Shown one piece after another: positions 7,581-16,063 of a stretch of DNA of 49,139 nt (its first letter is position 1; every line of letters starts with the position of its first letter). The position numbers and the translations under genes are program-made. This stretch comes from G023898405 sp964368985 (lineage in GTDB: Bacteria; Myxococcota; UBA727; JABDBI01): positions 1-49,139 of the forward strand of contig CAYJDW010000012.1 in NCBI GenBank assembly GCA_964368985.1, written 5' to 3'. The notes below the pieces were generated by a model. It was not told the origin of the DNA. It was given only the letters and a program-made list of their open reading frames with translations, and did no database searches.

Positions 7581-8026
7581 ATGGAAAAATCGCGGTCCAT
7601 CACCGTTTTTCGATTATCAACATGGGCTCTCTCAATCGCTTTATCGCAATGAAGGCGAACCATTTCTGATAAGCGCTCCAAAACATTTGCCGACGTATTC
7701 ATGCCTGATTTTGCTCGAATATAATCTTTGAGCTTTGAGGCCACAATCAAAACATCTTGGGGAATACTCTCCGATTGAGTTTTTGTGGGCGCTAAGCGCG
7801 CACTAGCAAATTTACTTGGTTCCACTTCATCCAAAATCGAAGGCGCTAGCCGTTCCTCAGCCCAGGCATCTTTATGACGAAAAATCGGCGAATGCTCATC
7901 AAAACATGGCATTGAGCAATAAGCAGTTTTTTTGCACGTTGATATCGCGCAAGCATAATATTTTTGTTTAAGATTGATGGCCTTTTTACAAGTACCGCAA
8001 CGGCGCCAAATATTTTCCTGAGTCAT
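7577..8026 (-). CDS. Zinc-finger histone-fold protein (ZZ/MYND-like finger + histone domain)
   Basis: The 149-residue protein has two parts. Residues 7-51 hold eight candidate zinc ligands in a cross-brace-like order: Cys10, Cys13, Cys26, Cys31, Cys37, Cys41, His45 and His51. Residues about 84-149 look like a single histone fold: helix VLIVASKLKDYIRAKSG, long helix NTSANVLERLSEMVRLHC and onward, then the loop-2 signature NRKTVMDRDF. The last matches the archaeal histone pattern (RKTI..ED), with Lys140-Thr141 where archaeal histones touch DNA. This domain order fits the zinc-finger (ZZ) histones described in some bacteria; that assignment is from memory. It is probably a nucleoid-associated or partner-recruiting DNA-binding protein. 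It is monocistronic and convergent with the TonB-like gene. Confidence 0.75.
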   Translation of the reverse strand: MTQENIWRRCGTCKKAINLKQKYYACAISTCKKTAYCSMPCFDEHSPIFRHKDAWAEERLAPSILDEVEPSKFASARLAPTKTQSESIPQDVLIVASKLKDYIRAKSGMNTSANVLERLSEMVRLHCDKAIERAHVDNRKTVMDRDFSI

Positions 8027-8166
8027 AAATACTCCCTGCTAATGGCCTAGGAGTTAGCCGAAAATTGTGTTTTGGCAAAGGGCTCGATGCTAAATCGCAG
8101 GGCCTGCCCGGCTTGCCACTTGGATTTCACCAACAAAGCGATTAGCATGGCGGTGGAGGACAAACT

Positions 8167-8850
8167 ATGTCACCTAAGTTCATATTCTTATCGCTCATTT
8201 TTATTTGCGCTTGTCGCCCGAGCCCATATCAAGTAAAGGCTCTAACACCCACTAAACCGCGCCAGATCGAGGCCCCAACGAATCAATCTAGAAATGATTT
8301 TGACGAGGATAAAAAAGTAAGCCTCAAAAAACGCTATCAAGAATTAAAAAGTCCTAGCTTTGCCCTGATCAACGGTTATTATCGCTTGCCCAATGCAGCT
8401 CCTTTTGGCTCGGCCACGGTGGTACGAGAATTCTCTTATGTGGCCACTATTGAAGCTTTAAAAATTGAGAGCGCTGAACAAAATTATGCCATCACGCCAA
8501 TGGCGGGTGATGAAGCGATGGCACTTCATGATGGCCTCAATGCTTTGTTGAATTTAGGGGTGCATGTTAAAGAATTGTCGATGAGCGATGCAGTGGCTCT
8601 GGCCAACGCTGAAAGCAAAGCCGCTAACAATAAAAGCACCTTTATTTTTGCCAAGCACTTGCCCCCTGGTGTCGATTATTTGATATCCATCAATAAATCA
8701 TCATCAGAACGAGGACCCGTTTTAGTGGGCCGCGTGGTGAGCAAAGAGGGCCGCCTGCTTGCCTTTAGGGTCCTTTATCACAGCACTCATCACCGCGATG
8801 TAAGCGCTCTGATTTTATCCTTGTTTGAAGATACGGTTAACCGAATTTAA
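8167..8850 (+). CDS. Predicted lipoprotein, first of a three-lipoprotein operon
   Basis: I do not recognise the family with confidence. The 227 residues begin with a signal peptide (MSPKFIFLSLIFICAC) whose lipobox-like ICAC puts a lipidated Cys at 16. A basic, polar linker follows to about residue 60, then a mixed alpha/beta domain to the end. The C-terminal part (VDYLISINKS, GPVLVGRVVSKEGRLLAFRV, then a short helix) recalls the FlgO/LpoB-like fold, where a strand pair with a variable loop precedes a C-terminal helix; this is only a resemblance. The next lipoprotein gene begins 3 nt after its stop, so the set is co-transcribed. Confidence 0.7.
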   Translation: MSPKFIFLSLIFICACRPSPYQVKALTPTKPRQIEAPTNQSRNDFDEDKKVSLKKRYQELKSPSFALINGYYRLPNAAPFGSATVVREFSYVATIEALKIESAEQNYAITPMAGDEAMALHDGLNALLNLGVHVKELSMSDAVALANAESKAANNKSTFIFAKHLPPGVDYLISINKSSSERGPVLVGRVVSKEGRLLAFRVLYHSTHHRDVSALILSLFEDTVNRI

Positions 8851-8853
8851 TGA

Positions 8854-10521
8854 ATGGTGAAAGAAATGTTTAGGGAATTTTCTAAACTGTGTTTGATAGG
8901 TTTTTTGTCAGCAGGGCTCGTGTCGAGTGGGTGCACGAGTATTGCCACAATAAAAAAGCCTGATTACCAGCCCTTTTTAGCGAACAAACCGGTAAGCGAT
9001 GAGACGCTGCAAAAAATAAAATCTGAAAGCCCGAAAGACGCGGTTTTTGCGGACCTCTTACAGGCCTTTGCCCTTATGCGCTCGGGCAAGATTGAAGATT
9101 TGAAAACCAGAAAAGAAATCACCAGTTTGCTTTCAGGGGCAGTAAGTTCTTTTGAAGATATGAAAGGCCCCGTCAATATCAGCAAAGCTTTCTCGGTTGA
9201 CGAAGAAAAAGAATTTCGCGGAGGGCCTCATGAGCGAATGTTCGCATCGGCAATGATGGGAGTCTTTTTAATGGCCGATAATAAATGCGATCAAGCTTTA
9301 CCTTATTTACGGAATGCCGAATTTTTAGATGCACGTTTCCAAAAAATGCCTTTCGGCACGGATGCGCCGCTCATTTATGCCCTCATGTATCGCTGTCTTA
9401 ACCAGCAAGGAAGCGATGCAGCAGAAATAAAACGCGCAGCGGATGGCGTCTTTCGTTCGATTCGTTTTCTCACTTGGCAAGAGCCTCTCATTGAGGCCCT
9501 GGTGGATCTAGATAAAGCCGATATTCGCCCGATGGCTCTCTCAAATCGCCTTGCTTACATGATTTTCGAAGTGAGCATTTATCACTCACTGATTTCAGCG
9601 AGCAATGACCTAAGCGTCGATGCGCTGATTGATGATGCATCGCATAATGCGTCATTATTTATTTCTACGCTTGATAGCCATTTCGAAGATGAATATAAAA
9701 ATAAAATGAAGCCCGCTATCAATGAATTATCGCCAATTTATGGCTTGAATAAAAAAGATGGCTTTAAATACCTTGAAAATCTTGCCTTTGAGCGAGTTTC
9801 TCTCGATGTAAAAACCATCAGCGATCACATGAAACAAGTAGTCAGCAAACTAAATTCCTTCCAAAATAAAATCAAAGATGCCACCGAGCGAAGCAAAAAA
9901 CTCACTGAGCAAATATTGAAATCGGCTCGTGCCGACAAGCTCGCTTTGAATTTTTCGGGTCAAGGACCAAAGCTGGTACGCGAGGGCTCCTACAGTGAAA
10001 TATCAGTGGTAAAACCGAGCCCCGATGGCAGTATTTTGCCGGTCGTGCGGGAGAAAAAAATAACGACCAATACCGCCTGCGGCTTTCATCGCACTGAACA
10101 GGGAGGCTTTTCCGTCATTATGTGCAAAGATGGCGCTCAAATAAATTCCTCGACTCACATGGAGAGTCTAAATAGCGTTGAGCTCTTAAGCTTGAGCCGA
10201 AAAGCGACCACCGCAGGGGGACGAAAATTTGACAAAATATTAAAGGGCCGCGCTCAATTTCGAGCCGCCACCGAGGATATTGCCACGGTATCCGCATGGT
10301 CGGCCTTTTTCCTCTTTTATATGGGCTCAGCTATTATGAGCGATTGCAATCGACGCGGCGGTCAGCAGTCTTGTTATGCGCCGGGCTATGCCTTGTGGGC
10401 CATCGCAGGAATAACGGTGCTCTTTTCGGGGACAGTCTGGTTGATTGGACGCTCGTCCAATCCAGCAGCGGATTCGCGCTATATCCCCGGAATGTATGAA
10501 TCAACGTGGCTGGCCATTTAG
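8854..10521 (+). CDS. Large predicted lipoprotein with C-terminal membrane segments
   Basis: Function unknown. The 555-residue protein has a signal peptide with SSGC, placing the lipid Cys at 27. Residues 40-300 are helical and TPR-like (for example RMFASAMMGVFLMADNKCDQ and ALPYLRNAEFLDARF), followed by a likely coiled coil (about 315-370). Two hydrophobic stretches near residues 478-530 (AWSAFFLFYMGSAIM and YALWAIAGITVLFSG) flank a short loop with two cysteines. The size, the helical repeat region and its place among small lipoproteins resemble the COG3014 lipoprotein group, but I cannot confirm that. An alternative start is the ATG at 8866. It is the middle gene of the three-lipoprotein operon. 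Confidence 0.7.
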   Translation: MVKEMFREFSKLCLIGFLSAGLVSSGCTSIATIKKPDYQPFLANKPVSDETLQKIKSESPKDAVFADLLQAFALMRSGKIEDLKTRKEITSLLSGAVSSFEDMKGPVNISKAFSVDEEKEFRGGPHERMFASAMMGVFLMADNKCDQALPYLRNAEFLDARFQKMPFGTDAPLIYALMYRCLNQQGSDAAEIKRAADGVFRSIRFLTWQEPLIEALVDLDKADIRPMALSNRLAYMIFEVSIYHSLISASNDLSVDALIDDASHNASLFISTLDSHFEDEYKNKMKPAINELSPIYGLNKKDGFKYLENLAFERVSLDVKTISDHMKQVVSKLNSFQNKIKDATERSKKLTEQILKSARADKLALNFSGQGPKLVREGSYSEISVVKPSPDGSILPVVREKKITTNTACGFHRTEQGGFSVIMCKDGAQINSSTHMESLNSVELLSLSRKATTAGGRKFDKILKGRAQFRAATEDIATVSAWSAFFLFYMGSAIMSDCNRRGGQQSCYAPGYALWAIAGITVLFSGTVWLIGRSSNPAADSRYIPGMYESTWLAI

Positions 10522-10527
10522 GAGTTT

Positions 10528-10947
10528 ATGATCATGACTAAAATTTTATTGACCACTGCTTTAATTTTTATTGCTTCCTGCACCTCCATCAACGAGTCAG
10601 GTCGAGCTTATTTTCGCCTTTCAAAACCCATGGCTGGCGTGGAAACGCCTGCACAAGTAATTAAACGAACAAATCAAAGACCCGAGGTCCGTAGACTCAT
10701 CTATGGCCAACTTAAGCCCGCAAGGATCTTACAATGCACCATTCTTCGCAACCAACTTTATGTGGCCGCTCTAAAAGGGACTAGCGGCGATCAGGGCAAA
10801 GAAATTGCCAATGCCGCGTCATTGATGGAGAAAGCTTATCAAGAAGATGATCAGGCCTTCCTCTCAGTCTGCGACCAAATATTAAGCTCTCCTATCGGAA
10901 AAACATTTTGGGCCATTGCGGAGCAATATGTGACGGTGTCAAAATAA
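10528..10947 (+). CDS. Small predicted lipoprotein, third gene of the operon
   Basis: The 139-residue product has a signal peptide ending IASC (lipid Cys18) and a short helical body. Two cysteines in the body (in ILQCTILR and FLSVCDQIL) could form a disulfide. I recognise no family. The start codon region is ATGATCATG, so either Met1 or Met3 (10534) may be used; a GGAG site lies just upstream. It begins 6 nt after the 555-residue lipoprotein gene, and all three lipoproteins probably work in one envelope complex. The long inverted repeat starting at 10990 lies 42 bp downstream. Confidence 0.7.
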   Translation: MIMTKILLTTALIFIASCTSINESGRAYFRLSKPMAGVETPAQVIKRTNQRPEVRRLIYGQLKPARILQCTILRNQLYVAALKGTSGDQGKEIANAASLMEKAYQEDDQAFLSVCDQILSSPIGKTFWAIAEQYVTVSK

Positions 10948-10989
10948 AGATTATGTTTATGCTTTTTCCTATCGCCGTTTCATTTTCAT

Positions 10990-11124
10990 TGATTATATAG
11001 ATGGTCTTAATAAATTTACCGAGGCAAAGCGCCGAAGCCCAGGCGGAATATAATATAATATTCAACCCGCCGAACCTGCAGGCACTTTGCCTCGGTAAAT
11101 TTATTAAGACCATCTATATAATCA
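10990..11124. repeat. 135-bp element with perfect 40-bp terminal inverted repeats and a nested palindrome
   Basis: Positions 10990-11029 and 11085-11124 are exact reverse complements over 40 bp, beginning TGATTATATAG and ending CTATATAATCA. The 55-bp interior contains a second stem, ggcgg at 11042-11046 with ccgcc at 11067-11071, around an AT-rich loop. The whole could extrude as a cruciform or fold into a very stable RNA. It lies between the third lipoprotein and the patatin gene. A miniature inverted-repeat element (MITE), a terminator or an RNA stabiliser are possible; no clear target-site duplication is visible. Confidence 0.85.
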
Positions 11125-11189
11125 TAGGCACTAAATATTTTTGAAATTCATGTGGAATAGGTATTAACTGGCTAACTAGACTTTTTTGC

Positions 11190-11195
11190 TATAAT
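11190..11195 (+). promoter_or_regulatory. Candidate -10 box of the patatin gene
   Basis: A perfect TATAAT lies 33 bp before the ATG at 11229. No good -35 hexamer is seen at the usual spacing, so the promoter may need an activator or may not be real. Confidence 0.35.
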
Positions 11196-11228
11196 TTTTT
11201 AGTAAGCTTCAAACCCTAAGGTACAAAT

Positions 11229-12470
11229 ATGCGCTGGTATAAAAAAGCACCGAATACAGCTCTAGTCTTATCGGGCGGCGGAGCCCGGGGGGCCTATGAA
11301 GCCGGCGTCATTCGCTATATCCGAGACGAGCTCCCCCTGCGCGTACGTCCTCACGTGCGATTCGAAATTCTATGTGGCACCTCGGTGGGAGCAATCAATT
11401 GCTGTTATATGGCCGCCACCAGTCACGCACCAGAAAGTCAGGGACAAGGCTTGCTTAATCTTTGGCAAAATCTTCAAATCGATCGAGTCTATCAGCTCGG
11501 TATGCGGGAAATTCTCAACCTTCCTCGCTTTCTCCTAGGTTCTCGAGGACGAGGCGAATTGGATGACGTCATTGGCCCTGGGCGCCTGGGCGGGCTCTTT
11601 AATACATCACCTATGGAATATATGGTGAAAAACGAGATCCCCTGGTCACGCTTACATCTCAATCTGGAAGAGGGTTATTTCAAAGCACTGGCCATCAACG
11701 CTACTCATATTCGTTCAGGTCGTACGCATGTCTTTGTCGAGCGAGAAGGCGGGGGCCTACCGCCCTGGAGCACCGATCCTCAGATTGAGGCACGCGCAGT
11801 CGAGATAGGACCTAATCATGCCTTGGCTTCCGCAGCGATTCCCTGGGTCTTTCCCGCAGTATCTATCAATGGCGATATTTATAGCGATGGCAGCATCAAA
11901 CTCAACACTCCGATTTCCCCCGCTCTACGCCTAGGAGCCGACCGACTTTTCGTAGTGGGACTAAAGAGCGAAGATCTAGGCGATTGGCGCGTCGAGAAGG
12001 GCGCTCACCGCATCGATACTTTTCCCTCAGCAGCTTATCTCCTTGGTAAAGTTTTGAACGCCCTATTGGTTGATAAAACTGAATACGATCTTAAAAGACT
12101 GCGGCGCTATAACGCTCTTCTCAGCGAGGGTGTCGAAGAATTCGGCGATAAATTTTCTCACCATATCGACGGTTTGATGACCAAAACGCGCGGCGCGCCC
12201 TATCGCGAAATTGATACCTTAGAAGTGAGACCAAGCGTAGATATTGCAGAAATTGCCAGCCGCCACTTACAACGTGGATCTATCGCCGCTCGCGCAGGAT
12301 CTTTAGTAGGCCCACTGCTGCATCGATTGGGTGATATTGGCGTAGGACAAGCAAGTGACTTATTAAGTTATCTTCTCTTTGATCATGAGTTCGCATCGGA
12401 GTTGATCCGCTTAGGCATGCATGACGCAGATATGCATCGACAGCAGATTATTGAGTTTTTTAGTATTTAA
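11229..12470 (+). CDS. Patatin-like phospholipase
   Basis: Predicted serine lipid acyl hydrolase with a Ser-Asp dyad. The 413-residue protein shows the oxyanion motif LSGGGARGAYEAGV near the N-terminus (about residues 15-28), the nucleophile elbow GTSVGAIN (G-x-S-x-G, about 57-64) and the catalytic Asp in YSDGSIKLNTP (about 220), followed by ALRLGADRLFVVGL. There is no signal peptide, so it is cytosolic or moved by a non-Sec route. The C-terminal 150 residues have no motif known to me. Substrates cannot be inferred. It is convergent with the secreted protease gene across a bidirectional terminator. Confidence 0.88.
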   Translation: MRWYKKAPNTALVLSGGGARGAYEAGVIRYIRDELPLRVRPHVRFEILCGTSVGAINCCYMAATSHAPESQGQGLLNLWQNLQIDRVYQLGMREILNLPRFLLGSRGRGELDDVIGPGRLGGLFNTSPMEYMVKNEIPWSRLHLNLEEGYFKALAINATHIRSGRTHVFVEREGGGLPPWSTDPQIEARAVEIGPNHALASAAIPWVFPAVSINGDIYSDGSIKLNTPISPALRLGADRLFVVGLKSEDLGDWRVEKGAHRIDTFPSAAYLLGKVLNALLVDKTEYDLKRLRRYNALLSEGVEEFGDKFSHHIDGLMTKTRGAPYREIDTLEVRPSVDIAEIASRHLQRGSIAARAGSLVGPLLHRLGDIGVGQASDLLSYLLFDHEFASELIRLGMHDADMHRQQIIEFFSI

Positions 12471-12547
12471 TCTACGTCCTGCTAATCAATTTGGCATTCT
12501 TGCAAAATTTTTTCTATCGTCCGCCAATCCTCTTCGCCACTTTCGAT

Positions 12548-12575
12548 CGTCATTGCGAGCCTAGCGCGGCAATCC
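12548..12575. repeat. Family B interspersed repeat
   Basis: A copy of the element with core CGTCATTGCGAGC followed by GCGGCAATCC, in the intergenic gap between the patatin and protease genes. Related copies lie at 17914-17940 and as an inverted pair at 28788-28862. Confidence 0.65.
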
Positions 12576-12606
12576 ACGCACAGCGCCACAATGTTGATTG
12601 TCCGCC

Positions 12607-12631
12607 AAAAAAAAAGCGGCCCTTCGACCGC
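12607..12631. terminator. Bidirectional rho-independent terminator
   Basis: Stem gcggcc (12616-12621) pairs with gaccgc (12626-12631) around loop CTTC, including one G-T pair. On the minus strand it is followed by nine T (12607-12615), serving the protease gene that ends at 12655. On the plus strand gtttctttt follows, so it may also stop patatin transcripts. Confidence 0.75.
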
Positions 12632-12654
12632 GTTTCTTTTATTAATAGCAACCC

Positions 12655-14982
12655 TTATCGACCTTGCGGCGTTATCAATTTAAAGCGAATACCTTTATTG
12701 GATTCAAGAACAGCACTGTTATGAACAATCATAACCGAGTGATCCAAAGTTGTTTGAACACCCACCGTAGCGGAAGCGCCCTTGTCGACAGCAGCAGTGC
12801 CAAAGTCAACATCGAGGTAATTAAACAATACATCGGAACTGTTTTCGAAGAATACCACTTCAAAGGTTCCCGCATCTTGCGAATTGTAGTGGCGAACATT
12901 TCTCCATTCGACAACAAATTCTCGGTTCGGGGCTTCACCTATGGTTTCGTAATAGAGATCGCCTTCTGAAGCAGCTGGGTTTAAGTCATCCCAATAAGGA
13001 GCGATCAATGAAATATATTTATCTACCGGCAGCGCCAAGTTGCCTAAGTCAATGGGATCGGTATTAGTAAGACTTAGGGCACCATTTGAACCGATAGTTA
13101 CCAAGTCAAAAGCTTGAGTTTCGCCACCAAACTTAATGGGGAAGGGAGTATCAATGGTGGTGACCCAATCATCGCCTGCATTTAAAGCAGTGCCTTGTAT
13201 ATGGCGATAGTTGAATACTTCTTCATTGCTTTGAATATAGGTTCTCATGCGAGCGGGGTCATAAACATTGACTGTCACACGATCATTTTTCGGAAATAAA
13301 AACTGAAAACGTCCTGGCTCTTCAGCAGTCCATTCTCTTGTATACATTCCGTCGCTCGGAGCACTGTCAATACCAATGCCATTATCGGAAAGCGCTATTT
13401 TTTTACCACTAGGCATCAAGGGGACCACAATGTCGCCATTGGGTTCTGCGCAGTTAATATTAAGTGCCGATAGCGTAATGGTTGCGCCTACAGGAACCAG
13501 CAATCGGTCCACCGATGGACTCAAACGTCCGCTCACGATTTGATTTTCACAGCTCAGTGAACCTAAACCATTTTGATCAATCGCTCGAATACGTCGTCCG
13601 GAGATGGTGGAGTTTTCCAAACCGCTTACGGGCACACCGCCAGTCATCAACAAGTTTTTGACCTGAATATAACTTAGCGACGGATTATTTGCCTTGATCA
13701 TGCCTGCCAAACCAGCTACGAAAGGAGTCGCCATTGAGGTTCCACTCATCTTTTCATAATCACTTCCTAAAACCGTACTGAGAATATCGACGCCTGGGGC
13801 TGCTACGTGCACAGTTCTTTTGCCAAAATTTGAGAACCATGCTTTTTCATCGTTATGATCAGTTGCCGCGACCGAGACAATATTGGCCAAAGGATAATCA
13901 GCTGGATAAGTATCAACCACGTCATTGTCTCGACTGTCGTTAGAAGCTGCAGCGATAAATAAAATCCCCTCATCCTGATGAGCCTTAATCGCGTCTTCCA
14001 AAGCTTGGGAAGCAGGACCGCCGCCCCATGAATTGCTGGTAGCGAAAATATCCACTGGATCTTTCGCTCTCGTCTTCAGATTTCGTAGATAATCTAGGCA
14101 GGCAATAGCACCAGAAGTGGTGCCTCCCCCATCGGCACTCAAGAACTTACAACCAATGATTTGAGCTTGTTGCATTATGCCACGACCGCCATATTTATTT
14201 TGCGATTCAGCAGCGATAACACCTGAGCAGTGACTTCCGTGGCCATGATCGTCCATTGGATCGCCTACAGCAGCAGCATCGGCGGCTCCTGATTCTTCAA
14301 CCCCAGCAGCTACGGCATTAAAGCCATGAACATCATCCACGACACCATTGCCATCGTCATCGAGGCCATTGCCAGGAATTTCACCAGGGTTAACCCAAAC
14401 ATTGTTTTTCAAATCTGGGTGGTTATAATTAATTCCGGTATCAATCACCGCAATCACAATGTTTTTATCGCCGGTGATTTTTTCCCACATTTCGGGCGCA
14501 TTGATATCAACGTCTGCTGTGCCACCTGTTTGACCGCTATTATCGAGTCCCCATTGTTCGGAAAAGCGAGGATCAATTTGATCGCCTTCGGGAGGATCTG
14601 TTGGGTCTACGGGGTCAGATGGTGGTGGCGCCATAAATGCATGCCATGTGGCATCGAGCTCAGCATAAATAACATTTTTGTCTTCGCGATAGAATTCTAA
14701 GGCGGCATTCATCGAAATACCCTTGGCAACTTCCACCAAGTCTAGATTTTCCGGAAGATCAAATGTTTTCAATACATAGGCGCCTGCCGAAAAATGCGCG
14801 GCATCCATTTCATTGAGAGATGCACTGTCTTTATAACGAACTAATAATCGACGATTTTGATTTTTTTTCTTTTTAGATTCTACCTCCGATTTTTTATACA
14901 TGTACTCCGAAGCTATTGATTGCTGACCTAACACCGAAAATCCCAAGCTTAGGATAGCAAGTGCTCTGAGAATTCTGATCAT
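12655..14982 (-). CDS. Secreted subtilisin-like serine protease (S8 family)
   Basis: Exported endopeptidase of 775 residues counted from the ATG at 14982. That start is chosen because a signal peptide (MIRILRALAILSLGFSVLG) begins there behind a G-rich ribosome binding site. An I9-like propeptide spans about 40-115, then a proline/aspartate-rich linker. The catalytic triad is visible: Asp181 in VIDTG, His248 in HGHGSH and Ser416 in GTSMATP, with oxyanion Asn348 in AASND. An Asp-rich, calcium-binding-like loop (GLDDDGNGVVDD) follows the Asp motif. The last 300 residues form beta domains, including one with FPIKFGGETQAFDLVTIGSN and YWDDLNP, probably for substrate or surface binding. It is monocistronic with its own terminator. 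Confidence 0.9.
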   Translation of the reverse strand: MIRILRALAILSLGFSVLGQQSIASEYMYKKSEVESKKKKNQNRRLLVRYKDSASLNEMDAAHFSAGAYVLKTFDLPENLDLVEVAKGISMNAALEFYREDKNVIYAELDATWHAFMAPPPSDPVDPTDPPEGDQIDPRFSEQWGLDNSGQTGGTADVDINAPEMWEKITGDKNIVIAVIDTGINYNHPDLKNNVWVNPGEIPGNGLDDDGNGVVDDVHGFNAVAAGVEESGAADAAAVGDPMDDHGHGSHCSGVIAAESQNKYGGRGIMQQAQIIGCKFLSADGGGTTSGAIACLDYLRNLKTRAKDPVDIFATSNSWGGGPASQALEDAIKAHQDEGILFIAAASNDSRDNDVVDTYPADYPLANIVSVAATDHNDEKAWFSNFGKRTVHVAAPGVDILSTVLGSDYEKMSGTSMATPFVAGLAGMIKANNPSLSYIQVKNLLMTGGVPVSGLENSTISGRRIRAIDQNGLGSLSCENQIVSGRLSPSVDRLLVPVGATITLSALNINCAEPNGDIVVPLMPSGKKIALSDNGIGIDSAPSDGMYTREWTAEEPGRFQFLFPKNDRVTVNVYDPARMRTYIQSNEEVFNYRHIQGTALNAGDDWVTTIDTPFPIKFGGETQAFDLVTIGSNGALSLTNTDPIDLGNLALPVDKYISLIAPYWDDLNPAASEGDLYYETIGEAPNREFVVEWRNVRHYNSQDAGTFEVVFFENSSDVLFNYLDVDFGTAAVDKGASATVGVQTTLDHSVMIVHNSAVLESNKGIRFKLITPQGR

Positions 14983-15337
14983 ATGTTCGTGCCCCCCACG
15001 TTGATCGCCGCGATTCCTAATCTGCAACAAATCAGGCTCCGCAAAAAAATTGTAAATTATTTAGATAGTTGTAAGCAACAATAAATTTAAATTCGGACAA
15101 CTTGGCCTTGGAACCATTCAAAAACCAAATAACTCCGATTTGTTTCCGAATTAAAAACAAGCACCATTCCGACCAAACCCAGAAAGGTTCGGCTTCATCA
15201 TAAATCTCCGACCTATGATGAGATTGGTTGTAGGGAGATACGTAGATGTTTAATCAAATTGATGATTCGGATATATTTTGATGAATGCCTAAGCAGGGCA
15301 ATCCATATGCTGGGCTCGCAATGAGGATTTGCGCTAT
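14983..15337. other. 355-bp intergenic region between divergently ordered minus genes
   Basis: This stretch lies upstream of the protease gene and downstream of the SDR gene. It is AT-rich with no convincing reading frame. A fragment of the family B repeat (gggctcgcaatgagg) lies at about 15311-15325. I see no RNA gene or clear promoter, although the protease promoter must lie here. Confidence 0.5.
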
Positions 15338-16057
15338 TTAGGAAAGAGAGCGGCCACCATCGACAACTAAAATTTCTCCGGTCATATAACGCGTCTCAGC
15401 GAGGAAAATGACGGCATCACCGATATCGCTGAGTGAGCCAAGCGCTTGGAGAGGAATTTTTTTGATGGTTTCTTTCCGAATTTCTTCGGTATGGAAAGGT
15501 TGAAAAAGAATGGCTCCGGGTGCAACTGCGTTAACCCGAATAGCAGGAGCCAGCTCGCGGGCGAGTACTTTAGTCAAAATCGCAAGGCCTGCTTTAGCGA
15601 CGGAATAATGAGAATATTTAGGATTGGGCCGATCCCACAAAGCATCGATAATATTAACCACTGAGGGATTTTGTGATTCTTTTAATCGAGGAAGCAAAGC
15701 TTGGGTAATAAAAAAAGGCGCCTCAAGATTAACTGCCTGCATTACACGGTAGGAATCTCGGCTAATATTTTGATAGGGATCTGGCTTAAACACTGATGCA
15801 TTATGCACAATGACGTCGATCCTATCGGCAATTTTCTCAACTTCTCGACAAAAATTATCTTGCCCCATTTCCGTGGACAAATCAGCGCCGATGCTCGCCA
15901 CTACTTGGCTCGATAATTTATTCTTCGACACCCAACGATTTAATTCCGGCAGCGATGAGTTCGCATGCAAAATCAGGTGATAGCCTTTTTCAAGCATGCT
16001 TTCAGCGATTCCACGGCCAATTCTGATTGCTGCACCGGTGATTAAAGCTATTTTCAT
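15338..16057 (-). CDS. SDR oxidoreductase, pteridine reductase-like (FolM-like)
   Basis: NAD(P)H-dependent short-chain dehydrogenase of 239 residues. The N-terminal Rossmann motif reads TGAAIRIGRGIAESM, the form found in pteridine/dihydromonapterin reductases (GAAxRxGR), followed by LILHANSS. Asn in VHNASVF and the catalytic Tyr-Lys in YSVAKAG are present, and the end reads TGEILVVDGGRSLS. Pterin reduction is therefore a likely role, but other SDR substrates are possible. It starts 6 nt after yajQ and is third in the purD-yajQ-SDR operon, which suits a folate/one-carbon link to purine synthesis. Confidence 0.75.
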   Translation of the reverse strand: MKIALITGAAIRIGRGIAESMLEKGYHLILHANSSLPELNRWVSKNKLSSQVVASIGADLSTEMGQDNFCREVEKIADRIDVIVHNASVFKPDPYQNISRDSYRVMQAVNLEAPFFITQALLPRLKESQNPSVVNIIDALWDRPNPKYSHYSVAKAGLAILTKVLARELAPAIRVNAVAPGAILFQPFHTEEIRKETIKKIPLQALGSLSDIGDAVIFLAETRYMTGEILVVDGGRSLS

Positions 16058-16063
16058 GTATGC

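Noticed and set aside
12491..12724. 77-codon plus-strand frame after patatin
   Set aside because: It runs through a family B repeat, the terminator and the end of the protease gene.
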